A stretch of DNA of 64,000 nucleotides, taken from assembly GCA_002839705.1 (NCBI GenBank), contig PGYO01000005.1, forward strand, positions 124,001 to 188,000. The letters are read 5' to 3'. The notes beneath the pieces were generated by a model. That model saw only the letters and a list, made by a program, of their open reading frames with translations. It did not search any database and had not been told where the DNA came from. The stretch's first letter is position 1, and each line of letters begins with the position of its first letter. Position numbers and translations under genes: made by a program. This document shows, piece after piece, positions 17,039 through 27,108 of the stretch. The DNA is from Methanobacteriales archaeon HGW-Methanobacteriales-1. Lineage in GTDB: Archaea > Methanobacteriota > Methanobacteria > Methanobacteriales > Methanobacteriaceae.

Positions 17039-17166
17039 TTATTTCAGATTAAAATCAAATTAAATCGTTTTCTTAATTTTTATTTTTCTAGATATAGAAT
17101 TATTTTCTTTAATAGATGCTTATTTTCCAATTATGCCCAGAAAAAATAAAAATTAGGTAGGTGGAT

Positions 17167-18840
17167 TTAATCCAGAAAATCCTGGGGTAATCCCTGCTCT
17201 AGACATTTTTCCAGTACTTTTTTAATTTTCTTCTGGTGCGGCGGCCAGGCCATGTACAACAATCCCTGCAATTTCAACCAGGAGGATGCTTCAGGCGTTT
17301 CTACCAGTTTACGCATTTGCGGAGTGTCTGGAATGCCTGCCAGGTGAAAGATATTGGTGTGGGCATCAGCATAATAAACTGACTCGGCAAATCCTTTACC
17401 TATTAGTTCACCATCCATATTCTTTATGTAAACTCCGCCTTCAGAATACTGGGCCCCACTGGCATTGTAACCGGTTTGGCCTCCCTGGACAATAGGGGTC
17501 ATGGTAAAGTGACGGATGTCTTCAGGAACCATATCATGGAACTCAAATTCCCAATGATCTGGATACCAGGTATTGGTGATGAAATAATGCTCTGGATTTG
17601 AGGATTTCACACTTTTAACCCATTTATCAATCTTTAAAGTTCCTTTGGTGTCTACCACGTTGTGCTGGTCATCTATGAACTGTCCCTTCACTGCTACAGT
17701 CATAACTCCTGGTGGCTCCGGATTGGTGAGCCAGTAAAATTCCAGATTCTTATCAGTGTGGGGCGCGTACATGGTCATTTCTCTGTTTTCATCGAATTGG
17801 GCCATGAACCAGTCCCATCCTCTGGAATGGGATGGTTTAGTCAGAATACTGGCGGCTCGAACCACCTTGCACCGGGAATTACCCAGAGGTTCCAGGGCGT
17901 TTCCCCATTGATGATCGAACCAGAACTTACCCTCTTCAAATATTATATCCTCTCCATCCAGATTTAAGGTACTGCCTGGTTCCAACTGGAGGTTGGTTGC
18001 AGAATAATAGAGCGTTCCAATATCACAGCAGCAAGGTAGACATCCTTGGTTTCCTTGCAAGAGAAAATCCTTATTAGAAGAGAATTTAAGATTAATTTCC
18101 ATCTCCATATCGCTCTCACCGCCTTGATTCACTCCCCAGGCCTTTACGGCGAGTGGAAATAGCTCATCTTTTTTCTCGGATATTATTCGGTTTTTCCCGG
18201 CCTCATAATGGAATGGTTGTGATTTGAATTTTAATAGCCCGGTGGTCCCTGCAATGGCAAATGGTCTGCTTTGATAGTGTTCTTCACCTGATCTGGCCAC
18301 GGCCAGTTGCATCTCAAATATCTGGTTTTCCCAATTTGTTAATCCGAAATCATGGGCCATCTCGGGAGGTAGTAAAGAATAGCGATAGAATGAAACTAGA
18401 ATGCCATAGTCTCTTTGTTGAGTATCACGGCAGTTACCTACAAAGAAGTGCCATCCTACTTGATAGCCCAGCTGTGGTGCAAAATCCCGGGGAAACTCGA
18501 TATTGGATTCTTCTGGAATCTTCTGGTAGCCGCGGCTGCTGTCCACTCCTAAAAGATGATTCATAGCATAGGCCTGCAGTGAACTTAGTGAAGAACAGTG
18601 CTTGAGAAGTTCCTGGTATCGTTTCTGGTAACTGGGGGTGAATGAATCAGGATTATCTAGTAAATCTTGTATTCGATGTCTCATCCGCTCACCAAAAGCA
18701 TCAGGACTGTTTTTATCACTCAAAATACATTTTTTCACATCTTGAGGTATTTCATCTGCCTGAAATTCTTTCATCCACAAGGCCAGGGCAATATTTTCCC
18801 GTGTTAATTTATCCAAGTTATTAAAATCTTCTTTTTCCAT
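17167..18840 (-). CDS. CrtC/lipocalin-like protein (hydroxyneurosporene synthase family)
   Basis: Protein of 557 residues. The second half shows the features of the CrtC/AttH lipocalin-like family: a WFDHQWG motif near residue 305, then [19 protein letters not shown] (read in parts) near 345, then KGTLKIDKW and WYPDHWEFE. In carotenoid-making bacteria this family adds water to a C=C bond of acyclic carotenoids; others act on different isoprenoids or are of unknown role. About 200 N-terminal residues precede the recognisable part, and there is no signal peptide. AGGAGT precedes ATG 18840. It is last in the FrdA-FrdB-rubredoxin/FMN cluster; an isoprenoid or quinone-like substrate is only a guess. 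Confidence 0.75.
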   Translation of the reverse strand: MEKEDFNNLDKLTRENIALALWMKEFQADEIPQDVKKCILSDKNSPDAFGERMRHRIQDLLDNPDSFTPSYQKRYQELLKHCSSLSSLQAYAMNHLLGVDSSRGYQKIPEESNIEFPRDFAPQLGYQVGWHFFVGNCRDTQQRDYGILVSFYRYSLLPPEMAHDFGLTNWENQIFEMQLAVARSGEEHYQSRPFAIAGTTGLLKFKSQPFHYEAGKNRIISEKKDELFPLAVKAWGVNQGGESDMEMEINLKFSSNKDFLLQGNQGCLPCCCDIGTLYYSATNLQLEPGSTLNLDGEDIIFEEGKFWFDHQWGNALEPLGNSRCKVVRAASILTKPSHSRGWDWFMAQFDENREMTMYAPHTDKNLEFYWLTNPEPPGVMTVAVKGQFIDDQHNVVDTKGTLKIDKWVKSVKSSNPEHYFITNTWYPDHWEFEFHDMVPEDIRHFTMTPIVQGGQTGYNASGAQYSEGGVYIKNMDGELIGKGFAESVYYADAHTNIFHLAGIPDTPQMRKLVETPEASSWLKLQGLLYMAWPPHQKKIKKVLEKCLEQGLPQDFLD

Positions 18841-18926
18841 TCTATAACTCCTAAAAATTCAGAAAAAATTAATCATTTATTTAATTTTTTTATCATTACT
18901 ATTAATAAATGAAAATGTTAAATTTA

Positions 18927-20174
18927 TTATTTTACCAAAATGCCTCTACTAACTTCTTTCAAGTTATCACACCCGGTGAGTATCATAGCTCTCCTTAAAT
19001 CATCTTTCACATAATCCAGATACATTTTAACGGCTATTTCACCACCAGCAATGGCCATATGGGCCAGAGGCCTACCAATAAGGGCAGCATCACCCCCCAA
19101 TGCCAATATTTTCAGCACATCAAAACCGGTACGCACAGCTCCATCGGCCATAATCGGTATTTTACTGGAAATTGCATGGGCCACTTCAGGAAGAACTTCT
19201 GCCACACCTTGACCACAGTCCATAACTCTTCCTCCGTGATTGGACACATAACAGGCACTGGCCCCAGAATCAAGTACTTTAAGGGCATCGTCACTACCCA
19301 TAATTCCTTTGAATATAACTGGTTTTTCTACAGAATCTACCAGTTCCTGGAGTTCATTTTCACTTTTTCTATAAACTCTTTTCTCAGTTGAGGTCCAGAA
19401 AGTGGAACCAGCACCTTCCAGATCCACACCCAGGGCAATAACATCTTGCTCTTCAGCAATTTTAAATAATTTTAACAACCTTTCTTGTGATTGTGGTTTA
19501 AAAATGGGAATGCCAAATCCTCCTTTTTCCCCAATAGTATTAACTCCCAAGTCTTCAGGTGCTGAGGGAGTATTTCCTATTAATCCTATGGATCCAAAGG
19601 CCTTTGCACCATTTAAAAGGCCTGTATAAAAATCTTTTTCGGGAATTGCATTATTTAGTGAGAGTTTTACTCCGGAAAGACCTGCACCTAGAATAGGCGC
19701 AGTAATATTCTTTTTAAAAATCGTAAAGGACATATTTGGTTCTTCATGGGGTTTTATTACTCTCATTTTTAATCTGTATTCTTGAAGAGCATTATAATTG
19801 GCTTCAAATGTTTTTCCCTGGCCAGCACCACCCATCCCAATAGGAGCTCCGAATTTTTGACCGGAACATAAACGATTTGGCTGCCCGTCGCAGATAGAAT
19901 AGACACCACAAGTTCCAGTGAGCATTTTTCGAGCAATATCGTGGTAATGGTTTAAATCTAAGTTTTTATTCTGGTTTCCTAAGTATTCTCTCATTTTAAG
20001 ATTAAAAACATCTTCACTTACCTTTTTGAGGTATTCTTTGGGCTTTCCACAAACTGGACACCCCCAACTATCTGAAATATCTTTTACTGAGGTTCCTGGA
20101 TTGAGATTAGCATTTAAATCTCCTTTTTCTTCATCATAGGCAAAAACATTACAATAAGTGCAGATGTATTTCAT
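18927..20174 (-). CDS. Rubredoxin-domain FMN-dependent alpha-hydroxy-acid dehydrogenase-like protein
   Basis: Protein of 415 residues. The N-terminal rubredoxin-like domain has cysteine pairs C5/C8 and C39/C42 (ICTYC, WGCPVCG). A segment with further cysteines follows (GTCGVYSICDG, LCSG, about residues 87-105). The rest is an FMN-binding TIM barrel of the lactate/glycolate oxidase and glutamate-synthase type: VIFKGIMGSDDA near 290, SNHGGR near 314 (with the active-site His and Arg), MADGAVRTG near 340, and ALIGRPLAH. AAGGAGT precedes ATG 20174. It follows frdB by 54 bases and may feed electrons to, or take them from, the fumarate reductase (inference). Confidence 0.85.
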   Translation of the reverse strand: MKYICTYCNVFAYDEEKGDLNANLNPGTSVKDISDSWGCPVCGKPKEYLKKVSEDVFNLKMREYLGNQNKNLDLNHYHDIARKMLTGTCGVYSICDGQPNRLCSGQKFGAPIGMGGAGQGKTFEANYNALQEYRLKMRVIKPHEEPNMSFTIFKKNITAPILGAGLSGVKLSLNNAIPEKDFYTGLLNGAKAFGSIGLIGNTPSAPEDLGVNTIGEKGGFGIPIFKPQSQERLLKLFKIAEEQDVIALGVDLEGAGSTFWTSTEKRVYRKSENELQELVDSVEKPVIFKGIMGSDDALKVLDSGASACYVSNHGGRVMDCGQGVAEVLPEVAHAISSKIPIMADGAVRTGFDVLKILALGGDAALIGRPLAHMAIAGGEIAVKMYLDYVKDDLRRAMILTGCDNLKEVSRGILVK

Positions 20175-20228
20175 TTAGGTGACTCCTTAAGTACAAACTC
20201 CAATACTAATAATCATGGCCCTTTAAAT

Positions 20229-20999
20229 TTAATCAGTTTCTTTATTTTCTTTTTTATCCATTAATTCAGCTCTTGCTTGTCCAATGGCTATAACTGGAGG
20301 AACTCCCTTGGGACAGACCTGGCGGCAGTTTCCATGGAACTCACAAGCCCACCATCCATTAGGAATATCTGCCTTCTCCAGCCGTAATTCATCACCATCT
20401 CGTGAATCAATATGGAAACGATATAGCTTGGCCAGAGCAGCGGGACCTAAATATTCTGAATTTTTGCCATCCACCGGGCAAGCTCCAAAACATGCTGCAC
20501 AGAGAATACAATTGGTATATAATTCCAGATCTGATAATTTTTCAGGATCCATAAGTCGCTCCGTTCCTGGCTCAGGAGTTGATGGTTTTAAAACAGGTTC
20601 TACAAATTTATATGATTTAAAAAATGTACTTCTATCAACTATGAGATCTTTAATAACTTTAAAATGGGGGAGCGGTTCTACTAGAATTTCTTCTCGAGGA
20701 TTCCATTCCACGGTGTCTCCAATACCAGGGTAATGAGAAAGAGAAATTGATGATTTTTCACTTAATAATGATTCCAACTGGGTTCTACAGGCTAATCTAG
20801 GAACTTTATTTATTAACATGGCACAGGTTCCACAGACTGCACCTCGACAAGAGTACTGAAAAGTCAATGAATCATCAAAAATTTCTTGAATCTGAAATAA
20901 AGCTTTAAGAACAGTCATTCCGGCTTCATCTTTTATATTGAATGTATCGTAAGTATGAGAATCCCGTCCTTCCTGGTAACGGTAAACTTTCAATTTCAT
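20229..20999 (-). CDS. Fumarate reductase/succinate dehydrogenase iron-sulfur subunit
   Basis: Iron-sulfur electron-transfer subunit of 256 residues. The N-terminal plant-ferredoxin-like domain has the [2Fe-2S] cysteines C51, C56, C59 and C71 (CRGAVCGTC). The C-terminal part has CILCAACFGACP and CEFHGNCRQVCPKG for the [4Fe-4S] and [3Fe-4S]/[4Fe-4S] centres. It ends at 256 residues and has no CCG domains, so it is not the long TfrB of thiol:fumarate reductase. Its ATG overlaps the frdA stop by one base. No membrane anchor gene lies nearby, so the enzyme is probably soluble. Confidence 0.9.
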   Translation of the reverse strand: MKLKVYRYQEGRDSHTYDTFNIKDEAGMTVLKALFQIQEIFDDSLTFQYSCRGAVCGTCAMLINKVPRLACRTQLESLLSEKSSISLSHYPGIGDTVEWNPREEILVEPLPHFKVIKDLIVDRSTFFKSYKFVEPVLKPSTPEPGTERLMDPEKLSDLELYTNCILCAACFGACPVDGKNSEYLGPAALAKLYRFHIDSRDGDELRLEKADIPNGWWACEFHGNCRQVCPKGVPPVIAIGQARAELMDKKENKETD

Positions 21000-22861
21000 T
21001 AATAAACACGCTCCTTAGGTTCAAAAATACCTATATTAACTGTTTTGTAATAAATTTGAATTTTTCCATCCTTAAATGAAATAATAGTATGTTTTAGGAA
21101 TTTTTTATCATCACGTGAGGGATAATCCTCTCGGGTATGGGAACCCCGACTTTCTTCCCTATTTAGGGCAGCAAAGGCCACAGATTCTGCTATTTGAACC
21201 AGGTATTCTAGCTCTAAAAAGCGGATAATTGCTTGATTCATGGCCAGTTCTTTATTATCTATTTTGACTGAGGACAACTGTTTTTTAATTTCTCCTATCT
21301 CTAAAAGGCCTTTTTCCATTCGCAGCTGGTCGCGAAATATGCCAAATTTACTGGACATGACCTTATTTAAGTTTTCTTTAATTTCAAACTGATTTTTACT
21401 TGTTTTTCTAGCTAATATGTGTTTTATTTTCTTATCCACTTCCATTATGGCTTCTTTCACAGGAGCCAGGTTTTGGGGGTTTTTGGCTGGGTCTTTACAA
21501 ATTTCTTCTATGATGGTATCACCCACCAGCCGTCCAAAAACTACAGTTTCTAGAAGAGAATTACCTCCCAAGCGGTTTGCTCCATGGACACTGATACATG
21601 CACATTCTCCAGCAGCATAAAGGCCTTTAAGAGAAGTTTTTCCACTTAGATCTACGTCGATTCCTCCCATGGAATAATGCTGGCCTGGTTGAATGGGTAT
21701 TGCTTCATTGATAGGATCCACTCCTGCAAAATCAATGGATATCTGTCTTATGCCAGGTAAACGCTCTTTTATAAGTTTCTCACCTATGTGACGTAGGTCT
21801 AGATGGACATATCCTCCCTCAAATCCTCTTCCCTCAGCAATCTCGGTTTCTATGGCTCGGGCCACTACATCTCTAGGTGCCAGATCCATTGAATTGGGAG
21901 CGTATTTTTCCATGAAACGTTCGCCATTTTTATTAAGAAGAATCCCACCTTCACCACGTGCTCCTTCGGTTATCAATATATTGGTCCCGTATAGTGTGGT
22001 TGGATGGAATTGAACAAATTCCATATCTTTTAAGGATACTCCCGCATTTAACGCCAATGAATGCCCATCACCAGTATTTATGAGTGCATTGGTAGAGCTG
22101 TTAAATAATCTACCAAATCCGCCAGTGGCCATAAGCACTGCCGAACCATGGAAGCCATGAATTTTTCCAGTACGAATTTCCAGGGCAGTACAACCTCGGC
22201 AATGTCCATGGGCTGTTACTAGGGAAGTTACAAAAAATTTTTCATAAATCGGGATATTTCTGGCTGTGGTCTGTTCATACAATGTATGGATGGCATTATG
22301 TCCGGTTCTATCAGCTGCATAACATGTTCTTGGAAAACCCGCCCCTCCAAAAGGTCGCTGAGCAATTTTACCATTTTTTAAACGTGACCAAGTAGCTCCC
22401 ATGTGTTCCAGTTCAATTACAGTTGAAGGGGCCTCTCGACACATTATTTCCACAGCGTCCTGGTCAGCCAGATAATCAGATCCTTTCACCGTGTCATAGG
22501 CATGAATTTTCCAGTTATCCGTGGTTCCATCGGGGCCAGGAACATTGGCCAGTGAGGCATTCATTCCACCCTGGGCGGCCACAGAATGAGAACGTAGTGG
22601 ATGAACTTTACTGATTATGGCTACTTTGAGTTGGGCATCAGAAACTTGTAGTGCAGCTCGAAGTCCTGTAAGGCCGCCTCCAATAATAATAACATCGTAA
22701 TGGTGAATATTGGACAAAATGTTCTTAGAAATAATCTCTTTTTCATCATCTAAGCTTGAAACATCGTTTTCAGATTCTTTTTGCCATGAAAGACATTCTT
22801 TTTCTAATTCTTCTACTTTAGAATGAGGTATTTTTTCTTTTTCCAAGGTTTTAATGTCCAA
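20999..22861 (-). CDS. Fumarate reductase/succinate dehydrogenase flavoprotein subunit
   Basis: Catalytic subunit of 620 residues reducing fumarate to succinate for 2-oxoglutarate synthesis by the incomplete reductive TCA path of methanogens. FAD binding is shown by DVIIIGGGLTGLRAAL (residues 56-71) and RSHSVAAQGG, where H92 matches the covalent-FAD histidine. The catalytic region includes QFHPTTLY, TEGARGEGG and APRDVVARAI, and HYSMGGIDVD is present. About 50 charged residues precede the FAD domain, an unusual extension. The TTG start at 22861 has AGGAGAT 6 bases upstream. It is followed without a gap by the iron-sulfur subunit. Confidence 0.92.
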   Translation of the reverse strand: MDIKTLEKEKIPHSKVEELEKECLSWQKESENDVSSLDDEKEIISKNILSNIHHYDVIIIGGGLTGLRAALQVSDAQLKVAIISKVHPLRSHSVAAQGGMNASLANVPGPDGTTDNWKIHAYDTVKGSDYLADQDAVEIMCREAPSTVIELEHMGATWSRLKNGKIAQRPFGGAGFPRTCYAADRTGHNAIHTLYEQTTARNIPIYEKFFVTSLVTAHGHCRGCTALEIRTGKIHGFHGSAVLMATGGFGRLFNSSTNALINTGDGHSLALNAGVSLKDMEFVQFHPTTLYGTNILITEGARGEGGILLNKNGERFMEKYAPNSMDLAPRDVVARAIETEIAEGRGFEGGYVHLDLRHIGEKLIKERLPGIRQISIDFAGVDPINEAIPIQPGQHYSMGGIDVDLSGKTSLKGLYAAGECACISVHGANRLGGNSLLETVVFGRLVGDTIIEEICKDPAKNPQNLAPVKEAIMEVDKKIKHILARKTSKNQFEIKENLNKVMSSKFGIFRDQLRMEKGLLEIGEIKKQLSSVKIDNKELAMNQAIIRFLELEYLVQIAESVAFAALNREESRGSHTREDYPSRDDKKFLKHTIISFKDGKIQIYYKTVNIGIFEPKERVY

Positions 22862-22948
22862 TTAGCCATCTCCTAATTTTTAATTGAAAATTAAAATTAG
22901 TATATAGTAAAAATTAGCTTAATAATAGAAATAGGGATAATATCAATT

Positions 22949-23278
22949 TTAATCACTGGTAAGGGGTAATTTACTGACTTTCCAGGCCACAAAACCACCT
23001 AAAATGTTATAAACTTTTGAAAAGCCAGATTCTCGCATTTTTCCCATAAAATATTCTCCTCTGACGCCGGACTTACAATAAATTAGGTAAATCTTATTTT
23101 TATCTAGCTTTTCTACTTTTTCTTGGAATTGATGGCCGTCATAATCTAGATTCTGGGCATGGGGGATATGTTCTCGTTGAAAGTCAACATGAGGCCTTAT
23201 ATCTACGATACTAATTTCAGAATCTTCTTCCATTAATTTAAGTGCATCTTTAGGGTCTATGGTTGTAAAATGAGACAT
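22949..23278 (-). CDS. Rhodanese-like domain protein
   Basis: Single rhodanese domain of 109 residues: SIVDIRPHVDFQREHIPHA near residue 24, active-site loop YCKSGVRGE with the catalytic cysteine, and C-terminal YNILGGFVAWK. It is a paralogue of the gene at 15878. It lies 87 bases before frdA on the same strand and may share its promoter region. A role in sulfur transfer for iron-sulfur assembly would fit the cluster but is not shown. Confidence 0.87.
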   Translation of the reverse strand: MSHFTTIDPKDALKLMEEDSEISIVDIRPHVDFQREHIPHAQNLDYDGHQFQEKVEKLDKNKIYLIYCKSGVRGEYFMGKMRESGFSKVYNILGGFVAWKVSKLPLTSD

Positions 23279-23637
23279 GGTAAAAACTCTTTTAAAAATT
23301 ATTTTATATTATGTTTTTCATATTAGTAATTTTTTTGCTTGAGAATTTAATGGGAACTATTTTTTAAAAAAGAATTAATAGGCTGAATTCAGGACTAAAC
23401 AAGCTAGTAACTCGATTTTTAAAATTATTTTTACACTGGCAATGCATGACTGATGCGACAATAAAAATTCTTAAGGTACTACTACTGGAATTATTAAAAA
23501 TATTAAATATCTTCTAAAACATACTATTATTTAGATTAAAATTCTTAATTTCAGGTTAAAATTATTTTTATTTCATAATTTATTCTTTTAACTCAATTCA
23601 ATAATCTTTAAAATACATGCAGATAGGGAGATGTAAA
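23279..23637. other. Intergenic region between divergent genes
   Basis: About 360 bases between the rhodanese gene (minus) and the FAD/Rieske gene (plus). AT-rich, with no open frame longer than about 30 codons, no RNA gene and no repeat that I recognise. It should hold both promoters. Confidence 0.5.
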
Positions 23638-25186
23638 ATGTCTGATAAAATTCCAGGGAAAGCAAAGCCTTTTTGGATTGATTCAACCCCAAAATCTGAA
23701 TTTTTTAAACAAAAAGAAGGTCTGGAAGTAGATGTAGTGGTAATTGGGGGTGGAATAACTGGAATTACTACTGCGCTACTACTTAAAAAATCTGGAAAAA
23801 AGTGGTAGTAATAGAATCAGATAGGATTGTTAAAGACGTCACTGCATCTACTACGGCTAAAATCAGCGCCCATACTTTTTATTCTCTTCAAATACCAAAC
23901 ATAGGGGAAGAAAAAACTAAATTATATGCTAAGGCCAATATGAACGCAGTGGAAACAGTGGCTGCACTTGTTTCTGAGTACGATATTGATTGTGACTTTA
24001 GGAGAGTGCCCTGCTATTTTTATACAGAATCTGAAGAGGAAATTGATTTATTTAAATCAGAATTAGAATTTATTCCTAAATTAGGAGTACCTGCGGAATA
24101 CACTACGGATATACCCACTTCTAAAAGTGCAAAATCAGGCTTAGTTTACAAAAATCAGGCGGAATTCCATCCTCGAAAATATTTAATGGCTCTGGCCAGT
24201 GAAATACCTGGAAATGGAAGCTATCTATTTGAAAATACGAGATTTTTAGATTTGAAAGAATTAATAACTGGAGAAGAGGATTCTAAAAAATTAAATGAAG
24301 CGAATTCCGATAATAGAAACTCTAAATCAAATCAATATCAGGTAACAACTGATCAAGGATCCATATATGCAGATAATGTGGTAATGGCTTCTCATTTTCC
24401 AGTATATGATCCGGATGGTCTTTATAATCATTTAAAAATAACCAGATCTTATATTCTGGCCTGTTATTCTAATGAAGAATTTCCAGAGGCCATGTTTATA
24501 TGTGTAAATCCATTTAATACCTACCGTTCAACTCCCACTAAAAATGGTAGATTGATTATAATTGCCGGTGAACACCAGATTGTTGGAGAAAAAAATACTC
24601 GTAATTGCTATAGGCACCTGGAAAAATACGTTAGAGACAACTTTGATATTAAATCAATCGAATACCACTGGGTAAATCAAGATAATGGTACTCCAGATGC
24701 CCGCCCTATTATTGGTGAAACTTCTCAAAAAGGTGTTTATATGGCCACTGGCTTTGGTGGATGGGGCATGACGCACGGTACCACATCTGCTAGATTAATC
24801 ACTATTTGATTAATGATAATAAAAATCCTTTAAGTGAGATTTTTGATCCACTTAGGTTTAAGCAACTGGATTATAATGAAACCCTTAATGAAGAACAATT
24901 AGAATTGGCCCAGAAATTCCAAGAAGATAAAATTCAATGGCCTGAAGATTTGAAAATTTCTGAACTGTATCCTGGAGAGTCTGTAGTTATTGAGGATAAG
25001 TTTTCAGTCTATAAAGATGATAATGGTAAAATACACAGACTTCAAGCTATATGTTCTCATATGGGTTGTTTATTAGTATGGAACGATGCAGAAAAGACAT
25101 GGGATTGTCCTTGCCATGGGGCCCGATTTAACCACCAGGGAAAGGTTATACATGGCCCAGCTGTGGTAGATCTTAAGAAGTACTAG
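23638..25186 (+). pseudogene. FAD-dependent oxidoreductase with C-terminal Rieske domain, broken by two frameshifts
   Basis: Three consecutive frames together make one protein of about 515 residues. Part 1 (23638-23808) has the FAD motif VVVIGGGITGITTA. Part 2 (from about 23802) continues VVVIESDRIVKD and the DadA-like body to GFGGWGMTHGT. Part 3 (to 25186) is a Rieske domain with CSHMGC and CPCHGARF, all four [2Fe-2S] ligands present. Each break is repaired by adding one base: an A in the A6 run 23796-23801 and a T at 24805-24807. The start ATG 23638 has GGGAGATG. Either the gene is decaying or the bases were lost in sequencing; the otherwise perfect motifs favour a recent or artificial event. 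Confidence 0.85.
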
Positions 25187-25319
25187 TTAAACTTGTTAGA
25201 GTTTTTAGTAAATTCTTTAAACTTCTAATTTCATATTATAATTTATTATTAACATTTCCTGATTAAAATATTATAGATTAAATCATACAGAGGTTGAAAA
25301 TATCTTAGATCCAAGTCTT

Positions 25320-25997
25320 ATGACCATAGTCATGCCCTTATCCTGGGCGGCAGCAGTTAGTCCTACAGCATTGTCTGTTTTTTTAATTATAATGTCTATG
25401 ACGGATAACCCCAAGCTTTCAGGTTTCTCTTTTTATTTGGGAGCTGTATTTGTACTATTATGCACGGTATTAATAGGCTTTTTAATGGGAAATGCTCTAC
25501 AAAATACGGGGCATGCTGATCCGGCTACCATAGCATCTATTGACATATTTTTGGGTGCTATTTTAGTTCTATTGGGGTTAAGAAGTGCTTTTTCTAAAGG
25601 AAATAAAAGAAATAGCTCTTTATTTGAGTACCTTAAGATTGATAAAAAAGCAAGTAATTTTGCTAAATTCCGTCGCTATTTCACAGTTGGCCTTTTAACC
25701 TTTTTAATTAATTTCAGTACAGCTATATTTGTTTTAGCCGCTGGAAGACAAATTGGAATTGCTAAAGCAGGATTGTGGACTGACATCGGTGCAGTAACCG
25801 TCTTAACCATCATCACTTTAATCGTGGTGGAAGTTCCTTTGTTTTTCTTTCTAGTGTTCCCTAAAACTGCCCAAAGAGTTACTCAACCCCTGAACTATTG
25901 GCTTTCTAAGCACACTAATTTGGTCATGGCAGCGTTTTTACTATTCATTGGGGGATTGGTGATTTATAATGGTCTCTATCGTATAGGAGTAACCTGA
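25320..25997 (+). CDS. GAP family (Sap/SfLAP-like) membrane protein
   Basis: Membrane protein of 225 residues with six hydrophobic segments. The N-terminus LSWAAAVSPTALSVFLIIMS and the central polar loop before RRYFTVGLLTFLIN fit the GAP/SfLAP family, related to LysE-type exporters and named for lipid export in mycobacteria. The substrate is unknown. ATG 25320 has no ribosome binding site. Six codons earlier, in frame, an ATC at 25302 follows AGAGGTTGA at the same distance as the AGGTTGA-ATG of the TauE gene, so the protein may begin there. Confidence 0.8.
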   Translation: MTIVMPLSWAAAVSPTALSVFLIIMSMTDNPKLSGFSFYLGAVFVLLCTVLIGFLMGNALQNTGHADPATIASIDIFLGAILVLLGLRSAFSKGNKRNSSLFEYLKIDKKASNFAKFRRYFTVGLLTFLINFSTAIFVLAAGRQIGIAKAGLWTDIGAVTVLTIITLIVVEVPLFFFLVFPKTAQRVTQPLNYWLSKHTNLVMAAFLLFIGGLVIYNGLYRIGVT

Positions 25998-26121
25998 TAA
26001 CAAGTAAAAATTATTAGTAATGTTTATAATAACTTAAACCTAATTATGACCAATAATTTTAAATTATTTATTGTAATTCTTCTTCATTAATTTGATATAA
26101 CATTAAAGGGAATTATAAATT

Positions 26122-27093
26122 ATGGAATTCATACTTAATCCCCAGGAATTTAAAGGCCCTTGTAACCTTTCATTAACTATAACTAGTGGTCAAACTTCTC
26201 AACCTGCATGGAAAGAGAAAAATGGGGTTTTTCAGGAACTGGTTTTAATTGAAAATAACCCATGTCTTTTAAAAGTGGCCCAAAGGGATGATTCAATAAT
26301 AACTAATACGGAATCGCCTAATAAAATTTCAGAAGCTGCTATAAAACAAAAAATTAACCATATATTCAACCTTGGATTTGATTTAAATCATTTCTATGAT
26401 TTTTTAAGAGAGGATCCTAACTTGGAACCTACCATTGATTTTTGTGGTGGAATGAGATTATTCATGGCTCATAATCCTTTTGAATGCATAATTTCATCAA
26501 TATCTTCAGCTAATTGCTCAATTGTGAGGTGGAGCCGTTCTATACGAGATATAAAGAGTAAATGGGGCCAAGAGTATTTGTCTGGTCTTGAAAAATTCTA
26601 TACTTTTCCTTCATCACAAATAATCTCTCAATTACCTGAACACGACCTGGAAGAGATGCAGAGATGTGAAGATCACCTTTCTGAAGATTTTGAATTCAAC
26701 AACAATCTTCAATCTTGTGGGGTGGGCTATAGGGCCAAATACATCATTAAAGCAGCTGAAATGATTCAAAATGAAATAAATTTAGATAAATTGGCTAAAA
26801 TGAGCTATGAAAATGCATTTGAAACCATTCTAGAACTGCCTGGGGTTGGCCCTAAAGTGGCAGACTGTATTTTGCTGTATGGTTTTGGTATGGGAGAAGC
26901 ATTCCCCGTGGATGTATGGATAAAAAGAATAGTTTGTCACTTGTATTTTAATGGAAAAGATATTTCTGTTCCTAAAATAAGGGAATTTGGGATGGAAGAG
27001 TTCGGGGGATATGCTGGTTACACTCAGTTGTATCTGTTCCACTATGCCCGTAAATCAGGGCTTCTGGATAAATTAAAACCATCTAAAAAATAG
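26122..27093 (+). CDS. ogg: 8-oxoguanine DNA glycosylase (OGG1 family)
   Basis: Base-excision repair glycosylase/AP lyase of 323 residues. An N-terminal OGG domain (about residues 1-110; [11 protein letters not shown] corresponds to the SGQ-F-W motif) is followed by the helical HhH-GPD domain. The helix-hairpin-helix [17 protein letters not shown] (about 238-254) contains the catalytic lysine, and FPVDVW about 20 residues on has the catalytic aspartate. The [10 protein letters not shown] stretch is also family-typical. It is followed after 15 bases by a GAF-domain gene on the same strand. Confidence 0.9.
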   Translation: MEFILNPQEFKGPCNLSLTITSGQTSQPAWKEKNGVFQELVLIENNPCLLKVAQRDDSIITNTESPNKISEAAIKQKINHIFNLGFDLNHFYDFLREDPNLEPTIDFCGGMRLFMAHNPFECIISSISSANCSIVRWSRSIRDIKSKWGQEYLSGLEKFYTFPSSQIISQLPEHDLEEMQRCEDHLSEDFEFNNNLQSCGVGYRAKYIIKAAEMIQNEINLDKLAKMSYENAFETILELPGVGPKVADCILLYGFGMGEAFPVDVWIKRIVCHLYFNGKDISVPKIREFGMEEFGGYAGYTQLYLFHYARKSGLLDKLKPSKK

Positions 27094-27108
27094 TTTGGAG
27101 AATTTGAA

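Noticed and set aside
17286-17495. Plus-strand frames inside the CrtC-like gene
   Set aside because: Antisense shadows without ribosome binding sites; the minus-strand frame shows clear family motifs along its length.
20229-22861. Thiol:fumarate reductase TfrAB
   Set aside because: The iron-sulfur subunit stops at 256 residues without the cysteine-rich CCG domains needed for CoM-S-S-CoB formation.
23796-24807. Phase variation by homopolymer slippage in the FAD/Rieske gene
   Set aside because: The runs are only six A and three T long, shorter than usual for phase-variable tracts; decay or sequencing error is simpler.
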